Source: Phragmites australis (Eukaryota > Streptophyta > Magnoliopsida > Poales > Poaceae). From it: a stretch of DNA of 64,000 bases. Under the pieces are notes generated by a model. It did not search any database, was not told where the DNA came from, and saw only the letters and a program-made list of their open reading frames with translations. Positions within the stretch are counted from its first letter, which is position 1. Each line of letters opens with the position of its first letter. Location: the NCBI RefSeq assembly GCF_958298935.1, contig NC_084942.1:12593501-12657500 (forward strand). Direction: 5' to 3'. Shown here piece after piece: positions 52,320-63,635 of this stretch. The position numbers and the translations under genes were made by a program.

Positions 52320-54445
52320 TATTTTGCAGTGACCATCAAGGTGGATGTGTCTTCCACTCCTCCCCATAGGCTTTAGAGCCCTAGAAGGGGTCGGAGACTC
52401 CTCTGGAGGTGCCCCTGAAGGCAGCCGGTGCTAGGGGCACTGTGCCCTCCACTGGGGCTCCCTTCGCAGTAGCCGAGGGGGGCCCTAGCCTCAAGGTCTT
52501 GACTTTGGACAACTTTGCGCTGCACCCAGAGGTATCAAGAGCAATTGTTGCGGCCTCGTCCCTTTTGTGGAGTGGAGAGGTCGAGCGATCGTTGGCCCAG
52601 TGTCCTTTGGAGGAAGTGGAGACACGTTTGGTAGCGGCAGCCCTGTAGGTTAGTAGTTTTAGTCATGATTTGCCAGGTCCGGTGTCAGGTTCTGAGTAGC
52701 TCATATGGTCCTTTTTCTTCTTCTGCTGTGCCTCAAAGCAAGTTATTGTGATGAGGGCACTGGGGGATGGGGGCGCTAGGCCTTTGTCGTGGCTGATGAT
52801 GAGGTTGAAGGCCTTCATCAGGCCTTGGAGGAGGCCCAAAAGCAGGTGGAGTCTTCAGAGGGTCGCCTTCAAGGGGAGACGACGCTCCACGAGTGTGAGG
52901 AGGGTCTCCGGCGGGAGGACGTTTTGAAGCAGGAGCGCACGGGGGCTGAGGCGTGGGAGGCTGCTGAAGATCTCCGAGAGGCGAGGGAGTTCATCGATGC
53001 GGCCGATGCAGCCTGTGTGTCGGCCGAAGGTGATGTTGAGACCCTTCGGGCTATGGTGGGTGAGGAGCGGCGAGAGCTGAAGGAGGCTCAGGCATTGGAG
53101 GTGGTACTGCACTCGGAGTGCTAGCAGTTAGCTACTCTTGCATTGGACGTTGCCTGAATCACCTCCGATGCTATGAGCAAGCTTGGGGATAGGTCTCTAT
53201 CACTACCCTCTGACTCGAATGCGTCGGTTATGCTACTCTTGTGGCTTCGGTCTGCTGTGAAGGTCATAGTTAGAGCCACGGAGACCTACGTGAGGTCTAG
53301 CACACATGTGGCTGTGGTGCTCCAGTTGACCTTGCTGCACCGAGCGGGGGTTGGTCCCTTCGAGGTACTAGAGTAGCAGGTGCTGGACTTCGTGATCAGG
53401 GGTTTTTGGCCAGAGACACCTTCGGTGGAGATTCGCGCGGCTCTGGAGAACCTCTGCCATAACTTATTGGCGAGGCATGGCCGGAGCATGACTCTAGGCA
53501 GGTCAGGTGACTCTAGGCGCCCGGGGGGTCTTCACCCGGGTTCTTCGTCGGGAGGTCCAACCCTTCATCTGGAGCCTGCAGGTACACCATGGCCCTCTGA
53601 AGGCTTTTTGCTTCGCGCTATTGTTCTGCGGGACCAGTCTCTGCGTGTGGATGCCTCGAGGATGTTTGTTTTTTGCTTTCTGTTCTTTTCAAAGAGGGTC
53701 AAAGTCTTAGTATGTTGACTACCCCCTTCTGCTTCATGTACTTGGGCTTTTCCTTATCTACTAGAGCCATGTCTGTCTTCTTGTGGTTCACATGTGTTGT
53801 TCTAGAATGTTCGTTCCTTTGAGGCTAACTAGAGTCCGATCTATGCATATAGGTGTGGCATTCCGAAGCCGGATGGGGCCTTGCTCGTATATGGGATGGT
53901 GCCTCTGGGGCTACTCTGTCCATCCGACGGCGGAGTCATTTCGTTATGCCCCGCAATTCCATGGGGCGCGTGGATCCAAAGGTGGCCGCCGATGTCCAGG
54001 TTATGATTTAAGACGGAGGGCCCCCTTGCGTTTTCTCCAGATGTCTATTTTGTTGTAAAGGGCGACTGGTGTGTAGCTTGAACAGCCTGGGAGGTTGCCA
54101 GCTCACGCTTCTTTCAACGCCTTGTCCTCCCCCAGGATTCTGACGGAAGGGTGCCTTTGGAAATCCTTGAGCCTATTCTAGCCGAGGTGAAGGTGGAGGA
54201 GGTAGAGGCTGCGGAGTCCCTGCTAGAGGAGCAGGGGGAAGAGCTGGATTTATCGGCCTTCAACTCATATCCCTTCCCAGCAGATCCTTTGTCTTCCCAA
54301 GGTCGAGGGAGCTTCGTTTTAGGCAGTATCTCCCTCCGTGCAGGGTATTCGCGTCGACCCCCTATGCGGAGTTACCGAGGTCAATTCTCCAGGTCCCACG
54401 GTATTTCTAGGAGATGGCGGTCAAGTGACCTCGTCCTCCTGTAGT
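52320..54445 (+). pseudogene. Antisense ORF (aORF) of the second Tat-like element, fragment
   Basis: Open pieces: 52409-52648, then a coiled-coil block at 52789-53124 (heptad-rich, Glu/Ala/Arg, QALEEAQKQVESSEGRLQGE), decayed parts at 53170-53720, and an acidic C-terminal part at 54151-54300 (EVKVEEVEAAESLLEEQGEE). The piece order matches the C-terminal half of the PF04195-type ORF in the first Tat-like element. It is again opposite to the LTR direction. The Trp-rich N-terminal domain is absent. A plant-like polyadenylation signal AATAAA lies at about 54539, consistent with aORFs being independent transcription units. Confidence 0.5.
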
Positions 54446-55080
54446 ACTTCAGGGAGATGTAATAGGCTAGCAAGTTTGCTAGGCATAGATTCGATGTACA
54501 GTGGTTAGCTGAATGCAAACTCTTTCTATGTAATGTATGAATAAACTTTTGTTTGTGTTAGCTTTGTTTTCTGGCTTTGTAATTTATCGTATCAATGCTT
54601 TGTTATCATATCAATGCTTTGCCTGTGCCCACTATCCCAGCCCATTCACATTATGCGGCTATTAGCGGCTGCGGGGTGCGAGATCCGAGGGGTACTGTGT
54701 TGAGTTAGGCATGAGTAGGGAAGAACATATCGTTTACTAATGTTTCGATGTGTGTCACCTTGTAGTACGGAGGCTAGGCTTTCAAGAGTTCTTGATGTTT
54801 TGGTAGCAACAGTCTAGTTTTGGTCAATTTAGGCATATGTGTGTGATCCTATGCGGTAGAGGAGGTCAAGGTGATGCTCTAGGTCCAAATCCCCACCCCA
54901 AAGGTCGCCAGAATCATCGCCGGCGAGCTCGCCAAGTTTCCCCAGCTGTATACAATGGTCTGACCGCCAACTTAGGCCGGTCAGACCACCAGGGGCTAAA
55001 ACTCTCTGTACGCGGGCGCTCTGACCACGACTCTTGGCAGTCTGACTGCACATATGCCTGCTGTCTGACCGCTGTTAGCT
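54446..55080. other. Transposon-derived non-coding stretch
   Basis: A GC-rich block with recurring TCTGACCGC / GGTCAGAC motifs in both orientations (54950-55080) resembles the inverted-motif part of a SIRE-type LTR. A short direct repeat TATCAATGCTTTG occurs at about 54591 and 54606. No gene is seen. Confidence 0.4.
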
Positions 55081-56702
55081 GTTTTAGCAGAGTTTTCTGT
55101 TGGCTGTAACTCTAAAAATTATGAAACCAATTCATTGGTTTCTTAATAAACTACTCTATCTATTAAAAATATCCAGAGCCATTAAATGTTGAATTAAATT
55201 TCTAAGATTAATTAATTATGTTAAATCTTCATTAATTCACGGATAATTCTTCACAAGTCCAAAGTGGGTGAATCCAATTTTGCTAGTTTTCTTATGACTT
55301 CTTCTAGCTAGGAAAAATATTTTCATGCATTGTAAAGCATTTTTTATGGCATTTCATCTTGTGCATGTTGTGGCATGCATGTTTGCAGTTCATTCGTACT
55401 CATTGCATTGCACGCGTTGATCCTTTTTAGAGAACGCCGATCCGTCGATTCCGGAGGCCAAAGGTGATCCCGTCGCACCGTACCATCCAGGGGCAGGTCA
55501 GGAGAGGAAACCCGAACACCATAGACCACTTGCATCGTTTAAGGCCGATCATTGGGGTTGTTGGCTTTAGCACTTACCTTACTCACCACATGCCGATCTA
55601 ATGGTAAGGCGAGCTGAATACCTTCATAGCTGTGGCTTTGTGGGTGTGAACATCAATGGTGTGAACAGGCGGGCGGGCTTGTAAGTGGTATTAGTTTGCT
55701 CTGGGTGAATTTCTAGTATCGCCGCGCCGAGTGATGCATGCCCCACACGGTTGGGGCTGGTTGGGAAATGTTGTCACGACTACCCCCTTGTGTGCACTTT
55801 GGCCGGTGGCACAAGTCGAATGGTCCTCGTGTGGTGCGGGTTCAAGATTATCCCCCTACAGGGTGTATAAATAGTTCAAACTGCCGCGCTCTCGGTCATA
55901 AGCATGCTATTGTTTCATCTGCACCCGGTCGTAGAGTTCTCATTGTGGTTTGTGGATGATGGCATGAGGTTGATGGTTGGGCATGTGATTATGTTCTGGG
56001 TATGGTGGTTGGTTGTTCAAGTTGGCACTTGTTCACATTGATATACTTGTTGTTACATTTACATAGGCTCAGTTGTTGGTTATGGCAGGGTAGTTTCATA
56101 TAAGTTGGCTAAGTTAGTTGCTCACACCTATGTCTAGGATTCTTACCGCTTAATTAACTTAACCATGTTTAAGTCTTATTACCAGCTTAAATGCATGATC
56201 CTTGGAGTCAGGAATATGTATACCCATATTGTGTAAGACTTGCGAGTACCTTCGTACTCAGGGTGCTGCCCTTAAGTTGATGCAGGTTCGCAGGTTAGCG
56301 AGGAAGAGGCGGTGTTCGGCTACTTTGTAACTGCCGAACAGGGTGGCGGGCAGGAATAGCACACTCTACTCCAAACTTAGTGTTTTGGTATGGAGCCTAA
56401 AGGCATGTGGCTCCATATCCTTTTGTTGCATAGTGTTCTTTCGCTGTGTAGTTGTTGTTTCCTTTTTGTTGTAAATTGTGGAAACAACTACGTGTTTAAA
56501 GACTTGTAATATAATGTTAATTACTAGCTCTTTCTTAAGCTTTGTTCTGATGTATATGTTGGAAAGGCATGTGTTCCGATCTTGGGCACAAAACACATGC
56601 CAGGACTACCGGGACGGCATTCTGATTAATCGTCGAGGTTGTGATTATGAAAAATGATCCGCCTGATGATTAATTTGAATACCGTTTGGACGGTTCCTCA
56701 CA
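55081..56702 (+). repeat. Gypsy LTR (second copy of the family at 9336-18008)
   Basis: Its right end ACGGTTCCTCACA and the upstream CTTGCGAGTACCTTCGTACTCA, AGCGAGGAAGAGGCGGTGTTCGGC and GATCTTGGGCACAAAACACATG parts match the minus-strand copy. A TATA-like TATAAATAG lies near 55863. The left limit is uncertain. No interior is attached on the right, so it may be solo. It abuts the unknown host-type sequence at 56703. Confidence 0.55.
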
Positions 56703-56971
56703 ATCAAGGTAGTGGCGGTGGCTATTGCCGTCGCCGTGGCAGACTTGGATGGATCCCAACAACTCCTCCATTGGCTCACACACCAAGTGTACACTACCCT
56801 CCAGACATTCCCCCACCGACGTTCCCCCACCGGCCACGATCAAGACTGATCATAGTAACCTATTTTCTTTGTCTCCCTCATTGTTAGGCTCATAGTAACA
56901 CTAATTAGGACACAATAATTTAATTGAGTTTACAGTATGTTAGGCTCAATTCATATCATCCTATCATGTAG
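56703..56971 (+). other. Possible upstream exon and intron of the disrupted gene
   Basis: The plus strand has a Gly/Arg- then Pro-rich frame (RRRGRLGWIPTTPPLAHTPS, about 56715-56850) followed by AT-rich intron-like sequence that ends TCATGTAG at 56971. If real, it is an exon of the gene continuing at 56972, itself cut on the left by the LTR ending at 56702. The evidence is composition and position only. Confidence 0.3.
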
Positions 56972-59900
56972 GTGCTGAAACCGATCGTATGGCTCAAAGA
57001 GGTAATCCCTGCTATAGGTGGTATTGTACCTTTGGTGCAATCCACTCTAGATGGAAGGATGTCACACCCGATTTTAACGGCCAAAATCAAATGCGGCTTA
57101 TGTGTGCCCAGGGTGTTCAACACACATAAGGACGTCAAAGGTGAAGTAACAAAAGCAATACTTTTATAGAATAAATGTTAAACTCTTACAACAATTGACA
57201 TATATTGTCTTCTATGAAGATATCTGTAGCAGAACAGAAGCACTGGTGCTCAACAAGATCGTAGGCAACCGACCGGGAGGCACGCACCTAGAACGTCACA
57301 ACCTCTTCTTGATAGTCTTCAACATCTTCACTCATTGAGCAGCAGCACACATGTATAGGGAAAATAGAAAGTCTGAGCACATGATGTGCTCAGCAAGTGT
57401 GGGAAAGAATGATATGCAGACTTATATCAAGAATAAGCTAACACATGGTATATTTGCGTAAATGCGAGTAATGAAAACATATTTGGACTCAAAAAAGCAT
57501 TAAACAATTATTAAGTGAATGTAACTTATACAATCCAACACCCAGCATACCAGGCTCCCCACCTTGCACACCATAACCGTCTAGTACTCCCTGTACTACA
57601 ACCAAAACCACAACCATCTAGTACTCACTATACCAGAACCGTAACCACAACCATCTTGTACTCCCTGTACCAGAACCATAACCACAACTAAATCCATAAC
57701 CACAATCCCATAATCACAACCCACTAATCATGTGAGGATCCAAGTCTCTCATAACCGTGAGCATGGCTATTATAACAGTTTTTACACTCTGCAGAGGTTG
57801 TCCAGCTTTCCCCACGAGTCAGTGAATTCCATGTTGCCATGTTTGCAAGACACTTAACACACGCCAGTGGTGTGTCACCAGGAGATCACTACGAAGCATT
57901 GTCCATTGATTAGGTCATGGTACTCCAACGAATACCAGCCAGGTGTCTAACCAATATGCTAAGCCTTACCCATATCAGCCTCGTGGTTGGTACGGTAATT
58001 CTTGGGTTGTCGCTCCACAAACTGGTCCTTATATGTGACACTTGGGCAAAGACTATCCAACTATCCAACAGGGAAATAACCAACAAAACCTAACATCTCT
58101 GCTCAGAATGTATCCACAAGCCCACCACAAGAACCAACATCCCCTAACCCATTCTTTGCCCAAGTCCTAGGGTTTCATGTTGCTAAAACAAGTTCATCAT
58201 CACCATTGCATATGTCCACTAAACATGTATATGATACTTCCCAACATCCCAAAAGTATGTCTAAGCAATTCTACCCAAGAAACTCATATCAACTACCACT
58301 TAGGCTTGAAGGAATGTAAAAAAAGAATTAGGTAAACCCTAACATAGGTGACTACCCATCATATTAACAGACACTGCATGCAATTTTGTAAAACAAAACA
58401 TTTAAAATATAGGTTCAAGATGATCAAGGACACTTGCCTTTTACCCAATGCTGCTCAATGTTGTTAAAATCTTGGTCTTGAAGTCCCTTGATCTGCTCCG
58501 GAATGTTATCGACTAATCACGAGAACTATCGACAAACAACACAAAGCAAACACTAAGAACAACATACCAAATATTATCAAAACACTTTTAAAAATACTAT
58601 GGTTGGATAGGTAAGATTTTAGAAACATTTAGATGCAAGAATCGCCTAAATCGGAGTTAAGATGAAAACAGAACAGCTTTCAAGAGATGGATTAGACTGA
58701 AAAGGAAATACTAATTTTCCAGAACTATCTTCCTATGGGAAAGGTTTTATTGCACAATCACTGTATCAGACTTGACAATATTATCGCGCAAGATTCAAGA
58801 AGTGTAGGGTAGACCAGACTTCGCTGACTAGACTAAGAAGAATGATGTGGTGCTGACTTGGTATGCTATGCAAGTACCATCTTGGATTAAAGAAGGGATA
58901 CGCTGAGATCTAGTATCGACCACATATGATAAATCAAAAAGGTCAAAGGTTGTGCTTCTAGGTTAAGGATACTACTGGTGACTCTATGTAGTGGTGGTGG
59001 TTCGGGTTTCATCGGAGATGGCGATCGTGCGTGTGGCCATAGATATCGATGTTGGGCTTTAGTGGTGTTTCAGTGAAACGAGGGAAGCATAGCGTAGAAC
59101 GTGGAAAGACTAACTCAGCGGTATGGTTGCTTTTGGAAGGGGTCATCTAAGGTAGCAGCAAAACAGCAATGACTGCTTCTAGGTTTGGTGGTGACCGCGA
59201 ACAGATGCAGGAACAAAGATGCTCGTGTTCTCATAGATTGGCTATGAAATTTGAGAAACTGTTTAAATAGATATGTTCATATATCCGGGGAACACTATGC
59301 TATGGCATTGTTTTGGGTAGATCATCCACTGAGAGGAAGAATGATCGACAGAGATGAAATGGGTGATGGTTGTGATGTGTTGTGGTTGGCAATGGTGTCT
59401 TGGTCGTGTCACTGCACAAACGGGGATGAGCTCCTAGGGTAACGTAGAAGACTCAATGGGACACGCCGTGACGTGGTTGGTGCATCCATACGGCTGTCGA
59501 ATTGATGGGGAACGCGAATGTAAATCCGGTGCACGCGCAGAACACGTCTAGAAACCGGATAGCGGGTATGTCAACCTTGATTAGGTGGTTTGGCTACTCT
59601 ACTGGTTGACATGGTTGGTGAGGGCGTGGGGAACATCATGGGACATGCACCGGTGAAAGGGCTTGGTGATTTGAACTCTGGTTGGTCGGGAACATCGATG
59701 CCAATCGGCTATAGCGCAGCTGTCCGCGATGGCGATGACTGTGGCGGTGTAGATCAGGCTTTAGCCGAGGCTAGAGCTTTGCTAGGGACTTAGTATGATG
59801 CTAAAACAGTAGTAAGGGAGGATAAGAAGAGGTCCTCACTTTGCTTTGATGGTCGAGGAAGGAGGATTCACAGAGAAGATGACGAGGTAGCGCATCACAG

Positions 59901-61778
59901 GTGGCGGCGACGGCAGCTTCGGCGAACGACGAGGCACGGACAGGACATCAACGACTTCTAGGGTTTGGTGGCATAGAATAGGGGTAGGAGAGGGCGTGCA
60001 ACTCATATTTATAGGGCTACGGCGGGTGGTTGAGGTGGAGTCCAAGTCGAACACAAATCGGATTCGAGTTCGAGTCGGTTACTGTTTCCTTTTTCGCAGC
60101 TCTCTATTCCAAGGATGATATCTCCATTGTCCGGACTCTAAATTGGACGTTTCCTGACTATAAATTATAGTACACGAAAAGATATACAACTTTATTAATC
60201 ATTGGAACTTCTGAAAACGTCATCTTAATTTGCAAAAATACACCACAAGATAAACTATTTGAACTCGGACTTATCTGCACAATACTGATTTCGGGGGCCA
60301 TAACTCCTAGCTATATTATCCAAAAGGGGACTTCCATAGGTTCAAATCAAAGCTCTCGACGAGACCTGCAATTTTGGTATTGTCAAGATTTGAATTTGAG
60401 GCCATTTTGAACTCCGAAAATTCATGAGAATATGAGGTTGTCCAGGACTCCACGAAAATTTGCAGATTTCGTAGATCCTTTATGTTGGGCCTTCTAGATG
60501 ACTTGGCTAAGGGTTTTTACTTGAGAAAGATGGAGCCCAAATACACTTTAGGTATATCTAGAGTTTAGAAAAGAAATTTTTGCAGAGAAATTTGAATAAG
60601 ATTTGAATTTGAATTGAGTTTAGAGTGAATTTAAAAGAAACAAAAAATGAGGTTAAACTAGGAGTAGATAAGATATTTGAATTTGGATTTGGGTAGAATT
60701 TGAGAAAGAGGAGAGATTGACTTTAAATAAGAATTTGGATAATATTTGAATTGACCTATAGAAGGATCAGGTATGATTAATGATTGAATAGATGATGAAT
60801 TAAAAGACTTTGAATTCCAACCATTAAGATCCTTAACTTATTCACTACTGAGTTTTGTAAAAACCTTTTTCAAAATCTTTTTCACTCAAAACACCAAAGA
60901 GAAAGAAAAAGAACTCTAATGCATTTACTTGGCTCCTAGCAAAACTCAGCATACAATACACACAAAATAATAACATATATTGATTGATTGATTCAGAAAA
61001 TAGGTTTTAAACCTATTCTACTGGTGAAACTATTCAATAATCTTGGAAAATTTTATAATTTTTAGAAACCTGAAAATCAGGGTGTTACAAAGGAATTTTG
61101 TGAAGCTATCTATCTCTTTTGACATACGTTCAAGGGGAGAAAGTAGTAGGGATATACTATTAGGGCCTATGGCAATGTATCACTGATTTCGTTGCATTCT
61201 AAAAAAAACTGTCGTTAAAGGGTGCCTGAAAGTGCTTGAGGAGCATAGGTTCTTTTTGCCTGACTACAACTATTTTCGAATAAAAGCGCTTGAGGAGGGT
61301 GAAGAGGATTTGGCTTTGATCAGTGAGAGGCTTGCTCAGTTCAATGAACATGATATGGTATAGTAATATGTAATCCGATTGTTTTGATATACATGATTGT
61401 TAGCGTATATTATTTTCATAATTTTATTTTCTTTGCTTGTAGGATATTTTTGGTAACTCCTTTGCGGCAATTAGCTTTCATGCTATCTTAGATCAAGCTA
61501 TGCAGCATCTTGGGTTAAGCTTTTATGGAACCGGAGTGGACTTCACTGTTGAAGGTAACTACCAGGCTGATATAAGGTTTCATTTAAGTGGAAATGAATC
61601 AGCTAATAAGACATTGTTTACTGTCTATGGTAAAGCATGGGGTCGTCCATGTGAAGCGAAACAGAGTGCACTAATTCATACGCTAATGTATGTCGATGAA
61701 GTACTAGGATACAATATTCTAGATTTCAACTATGTTAAATATCACAGGTTACATGCTCCGGCAAATGCTCAAGTGTAA
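56972..61778 (+). pseudogene. Host-type gene of unknown function, disrupted in an exon by a solo LTR
   Basis: Segments: 56972-57059 and 61090-61357 form one exon split by the solo LTR, and 61443-61778 is the last exon, ending TAA. Removing the LTR and one AAGGA copy joins codons GGA-AGG-AAT in a single frame (LDGR then NFVKLSISFDIRS). That frame runs through VKGCLKVLEEHRFFLPDYNY to a GT donor at 61358, an AG acceptor at 61442, and on to VYGKAWGRPCEAKQSALIHT. One in-frame TGA occurs near 61188, where a single C-to-T change from CGA would explain it. I do not recognise the family; the text resembles unnamed grass proteins. The 5' part is not identified. The joined coding part visible is about 230 codons. 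Confidence 0.65.
57060..61089 (-). repeat. Solo LTR, copy D of the long-LTR family, with AAGGA target duplication
   Basis: The ends are TGTCACACCC and GGGTGTTACA on the plus strand. The 5-bp duplication AAGGA is present at 57055-57059 and 61090-61094. It is full length (about 4.03 kb) with no interior, so it formed by recombination between the two LTRs of an inserted element. It includes the about 1-kb segment lost from copy C and the terminal segment missing from copy B. Confidence 0.93.
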
Positions 61779-61978
61779 TGATGTATGGATATTTGGATAA
61801 GTACGTAATATATGTGTAATTATATTGTATAACTGACTTGAGTTAAATTCAAGTTTCTGGATGTATATCTGTGTTCTTGAAGTATTCCCTGTTCTGTTCT
61901 GTTGAATGGGAACTATTGAAGTACTCTCTGTTTGCATACATGCCTCTGATCCGAAATTCAATCTCTTCTTGTAAAAAT
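61779..61978. other. 3' flank of the disrupted gene
   Basis: AT-rich sequence with no gene. It probably includes the old 3' untranslated region. Confidence 0.4.
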
Positions 61979-62192
61979 CATTAGTGACGGGTCTTAGTTT
62001 TCACCCGTCACTAATGTATCATTAGTGATGGGTGTTCTTATCACCCGTCATTAATGTTAAATCATTAGTGACGGATGTCTGTAGCCATGGAGGTTCACTG
62101 CCGAGGTCACTCATTACTGATGGATTGTGATGAGACCAGTCACTAATGGCGCACTCATTAGTGACGTGTGATAAGGACACCCGTCACTAATG
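61979..62192. repeat. Cluster of CATTAGTGACGGGTG motifs in both orientations
   Basis: At least seven variants of ATTAGTGACGGGTG or its complement CACCCGTCACTAAT occur within 215 bp, several forming hairpins with short loops. Such arrays are typical of the subterminal regions of CACTA transposons and of MITEs derived from them. A CACTA tip is not seen. Confidence 0.65.
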
Positions 62193-62515
62193 AGTGATGT
62201 TTACTATTATTTTCTTTACTGAGCTGCATGACCAGACAGTGTCTATCCACCATGGTTGCTCAGTAAAGGAGCGATTTTTTTGGCGATTCTATTGAGTCCA
62301 AATCAAATCTCGGTGATTTGAAGCTTATATATGCATGGTGGATTATAGGGTTTGAGTCAGAATCAATAATTTTTCTCCTTCTCCTAGATCTTAATATATG
62401 TGGATTGTCCCCCTTAGTGTATATGCATGCATAACCTACGTCTCCCGTTCGGGAGTGTTTGATTATAAATATGACTTGGTAACTCGTCATATTTATAAGA
62501 AGATGCTCTGGACTT
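62193..62515. other. Non-coding stretch with a small perfect hairpin
   Basis: No gene is seen. A perfect 11-bp stem (ATAAATATGAC / GTCATATTTAT) with a 10-base loop lies at about 62465-62496. Confidence 0.5.
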
Positions 62516-62757
62516 GTCCACGTAATTTGGATAGTTCGAGGATATATTACCTAAATAGTAGGTTTTTGTACTCTTGTATTTCTCTAGAGAGAATTTTGGT
62601 GGCGTCTCCCTGTTGTTCTCCGAATACACACTCTCTCGGTTCGTTATTGAGACATGTATTTGGAGAACAGCGGGGATGTGCTGCCGAAATTTTCTCTAAA
62701 ACCGTATAAGAGCATGGAAACCTACTCGGACCATATATCATCGAATGGGATTAGGAC
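62516..62757. repeat. MITE-like hairpin of about 240 bp
   Basis: Two arms of about 110 bp pair around a loop near 62627-62648: TTCTCCGAATACA pairs with TGTATTTGGAGAA, AGAGAATTTTGG with CCGAAATTTTCTCT, and TTCGAGGATATATTACC with the complement of CATATATCATCGAA. The pairing is why similar peptides (RCSPNT / CCSPNT) appear in both strand directions. No coding function is likely. Confidence 0.8.
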
Positions 62758-63272
62758 CTATTTTTGCCTATTAAAAATTAGCTAGAATCTTTCGCCATAG
62801 AAATTTTATAAAAAATGTAACTATAGAAAGATGGGGCTTCTGTCTCCTGTGGCTGTTGGATTCAAATCCATTGGCCCAGGTTCTTTCTTCTACGTCCAGC
62901 TAGTTGCTCCTCTTGTCTCTCTCCTGTAACACAGCTGTGTCCACGAGCGGCCCTGCTCAGCCCTCCTCCCCGTTTTGTGGTACTTTGGCCAAAAGTGGTT
63001 TTAGGAAAATAGGCCATTTGGCTTCTTCTGTCAAAGATGCAATGGTGTTGACAATCAACAGAAAAATTATTGATACATGGAATGCTAATTTGATATTCGA
63101 ATGCCTCCACGCTGATTTTTTTAGAGCCCATTCATCTAGTATTTAGAAACAAATGAGGGTGATCAATTCTCTGTGTAATCTGAGCCATAATGTGTGATAT
63201 CTGTAAATACTTTGAGCATAGATATTATGGTACGAAAGTTATGAATAAGTTGTTACAGCTATGTTTGAAAAT
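62758..63272. other. Intergenic or intron sequence upstream of the phosphatase exons
   Basis: A plus-strand frame at 62904-63146 (80 codons) and its minus-strand shadow show no domain I recognise. I cannot say whether this is the 5' part of the phosphatase gene or its first intron; the N-terminal phosphatase motifs are not visible here. Confidence 0.35.
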
Positions 63273-63415
63273 AGTTTCCTTATAAAGGATAAGTTCTTAC
63301 TTACAGGTACAGATGAATACAGTTTCCTTATAAAGGATAAGTTATTACAGGTACAGATGAATACAGTTTCCTTATAAAGGATAAGGTATTTCAGGGACAG
63401 ATGAATATAGTTTCA
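63273..63415. repeat. Tandem repeat of 44-48 bp, three units
   Basis: Units starting AGTTTCCTTATAAAGGATAA begin at 63273, 63321 and 63365, and a fourth starts at about 63409 and breaks off. Each unit contains the perfect palindrome TCCTTATAAAGGA, and each ends ACAGATGAATA. Confidence 0.9.
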
Positions 63416-63635
63416 ACCTTAGATACTGTCTTAATGAATGCAGACATGCATTTTCTTCTGAATTCATAGTCAGTGCCTTTGATTTGTTGCTGCTTGTTAC
63501 ACCTTTCCAATTTGTGACCTGGAACCTCTGTAGTGTTAACTTTCGTTGATTTCATTTGGAATAACTATTGTCGGCTGTTGATTCTTGAATTTCTATATAG
63601 GAAGTTCAGCATCTTTTAAATTTTTGCATCTGCAG

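Noticed and set aside
62904..63146. Possible first exon of the phosphatase (80 codons)
   Set aside because: The text has none of the N-terminal PFA-DSP motifs and the frame ends in a stop without a usable donor linking it in frame to 63636.
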